A DNA stretch of 64,000 nucleotides from an uncultured Bacteriovoracaceae bacterium. GTDB lineage: Bacteria > Bdellovibrionota > Bacteriovoracia > Bacteriovoracales > Bacteriovoracaceae. Of this stretch, positions 63,578 through 64,000 are shown one piece after another. A program made the translations under genes and the position numbers. The stretch lies in NCBI GenBank assembly GCA_937952395.1, contig CALFYV010000090.1:62001-126000 (forward strand), in the 5' to 3' direction. Under the pieces are notes generated by a model. It did no database searches, was not told the origin of the DNA, and saw only the letters and a program-made list of their open reading frames with translations. How positions within the stretch are numbered: the stretch's first letter is position 1; every line of letters begins with the position of its first letter.

Positions 63578-63874
63578 ATGTCTAATCATTGGTTGAAGCA
63601 AAAAGAAGTTTCTCTTAGTCAAATTGCTAATGTTTTTAGTGATTATAAAAACAAAACCACAGCAGGTTCTGTAGAACAGTATCGTGCTATTCTTGAAACG
63701 AAATTACAATTGTATCTCCAATCTTTGGTGGCTTCTAATCAAATTAAACGTTTTCATTTCTGCACTACTGCCTGCAAAGGAGGCATAATTTTTGATATAG
63801 TAATAAACAATAATTATAAAGATATTTTATCATCATATGTTTGGGATCATGATTTTGATAAAGAGGAGTATTAA
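63578..63874 (+). CDS. MxNHWL-type small protein
   Basis: A 98-aa protein starting MSNHWLKQKEVSLSQIANVF, helical in the first half (ILETKLQLYLQSLVAS), with strands CTTACKGGIIFDIVIN near the end. Ends overlapping the next start by one base. Ribosome site AGAGAGAT. One of the seven proteins with the MxN[YH]WL N-terminus. Unknown. Confidence 0.68.
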   Translation: MSNHWLKQKEVSLSQIANVFSDYKNKTTAGSVEQYRAILETKLQLYLQSLVASNQIKRFHFCTTACKGGIIFDIVINNNYKDILSSYVWDHDFDKEEY

Positions 63875-64000
63875 TGCCATACATTGCTAAAGAAGATCGT
63901 AAGAAATATATTTTTGTCATTGAAAACACAGTGGATTTAATTTGTAGCGAAAAAGACAAACACGCCCAGTTGGAGACATTGGCGTTTTTTGTCGATCATT
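63874..64000 (+). CDS. Phage-common MPYI-type protein, runs off the window
   Basis: A frame from ATG 63874 to the right edge (42 codons): MPYIAKEDRKKYIFVIENTV and on. Proteins beginning MPYI with a similar charged helix are common in phage and metagenomic sequences; I know no function. The C-terminus lies beyond the window. Confidence 0.65.
   Translation, partial: MPYIAKEDRKKYIFVIENTVDLICSEKDKHAQLETLAFFVDH

Noticed and set aside
1..64000. CRISPR arrays, insertion sequences, attachment sites, rRNA
   Set aside because: No regularly spaced direct repeats, no transposase, no integrase and no rRNA segments were found on reading both strands.

Overview
The window reads as part of a large, AT-rich tailed-bacteriophage genome. 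It has no ribosomal RNA, no capsid/tail genes that I can recognise, and dense, mostly unidirectional gene strings with ATGA/TAATG overlaps. The replication-recombination core is of T4 type: UvsW-like helicase, gp46/gp47 nuclease pair, DnaB/gp41 helicase, a UvsY-like mediator, gp32-like ssDNA-binding protein, UvsX/RecA and a short family A polymerase. The host must be a bacterium, because the phage carries bacterial-type SmpB and ribosome recycling factor; a lipobox and signal peptides fit a Gram-negative cell. The host cannot be named from this sequence.

Layout. 1-9.4 kb (mostly minus): CTP synthase, a B12-dependent (class II) ribonucleotide reductase, gp46/gp47, a MazG-like phosphohydrolase and small genes. 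9.4-11.7 kb: three genes for membrane-anchored or exported proteins, one with a zinc-metallopeptidase motif. 11.7-15.5 kb: a VWA-domain protein paired with an unknown 370-aa protein behind a leader with three hairpins. 15.5-21 kb (minus): a translation-linked block with SmpB, RRF and two leucine-type tRNAs that carry a 22-nt hairpin insertion in the anticodon loop, plus a histone-fold candidate and a fatty-acid-hydroxylase-like membrane protein. 21-28.4 kb (minus): a string of small unknown genes, including a Tad1/Acb2-like candidate, a second histone-fold candidate and an HNH protein. 28.4-33 kb (minus): 14 tRNAs interleaved with small genes and one HNH homing endonuclease; the readable anticodons are only for Ser, Leu, Phe and Tyr. 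33-36.7 kb: a promoter-to-terminator small RNA candidate, cupin, DksA/TraR, an S24/S26-like protein and a very cysteine-rich protein. 36.7-44.4 kb: UvsW, a P-loop kinase, aspartate carbamoyltransferase, and a GC-richer self-complementary island. 44.4-64 kb (mostly plus): polymerase, Nudix, DnaB, UvsY-like, AlkB-like, HhH glycosylase, a second ncRNA candidate, methyltransferase, gp32, RecA, amidoligase, a Ski2/Hel308-like helicase, dNMP kinase, cupin and dCMP deaminase.

How it fits together. The window carries its own nucleotide supply (ATCase, CTP synthase, RNR, dNMP kinase, deaminase, MazG, Nudix), a recombination-dependent replication apparatus, damage repair (AlkB, glycosylase), and an unusual set of tools acting on translation (SmpB, RRF, tRNAs). 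Two short N-terminal motifs recur on otherwise unrelated proteins. M-x-N-[YH]-W-L occurs on seven small proteins. A second motif, resembling the T4 capsid-targeting peptide, also occurs on seven proteins. The strongest candidates for something undescribed are the paired anticodon-loop insertions, the recurrent MxN[YH]WL N-terminus, the two histone-fold proteins, and the promoter-to-terminator RNA candidates.

All homology statements rest on motif recognition by eye; no database or folding program was run.
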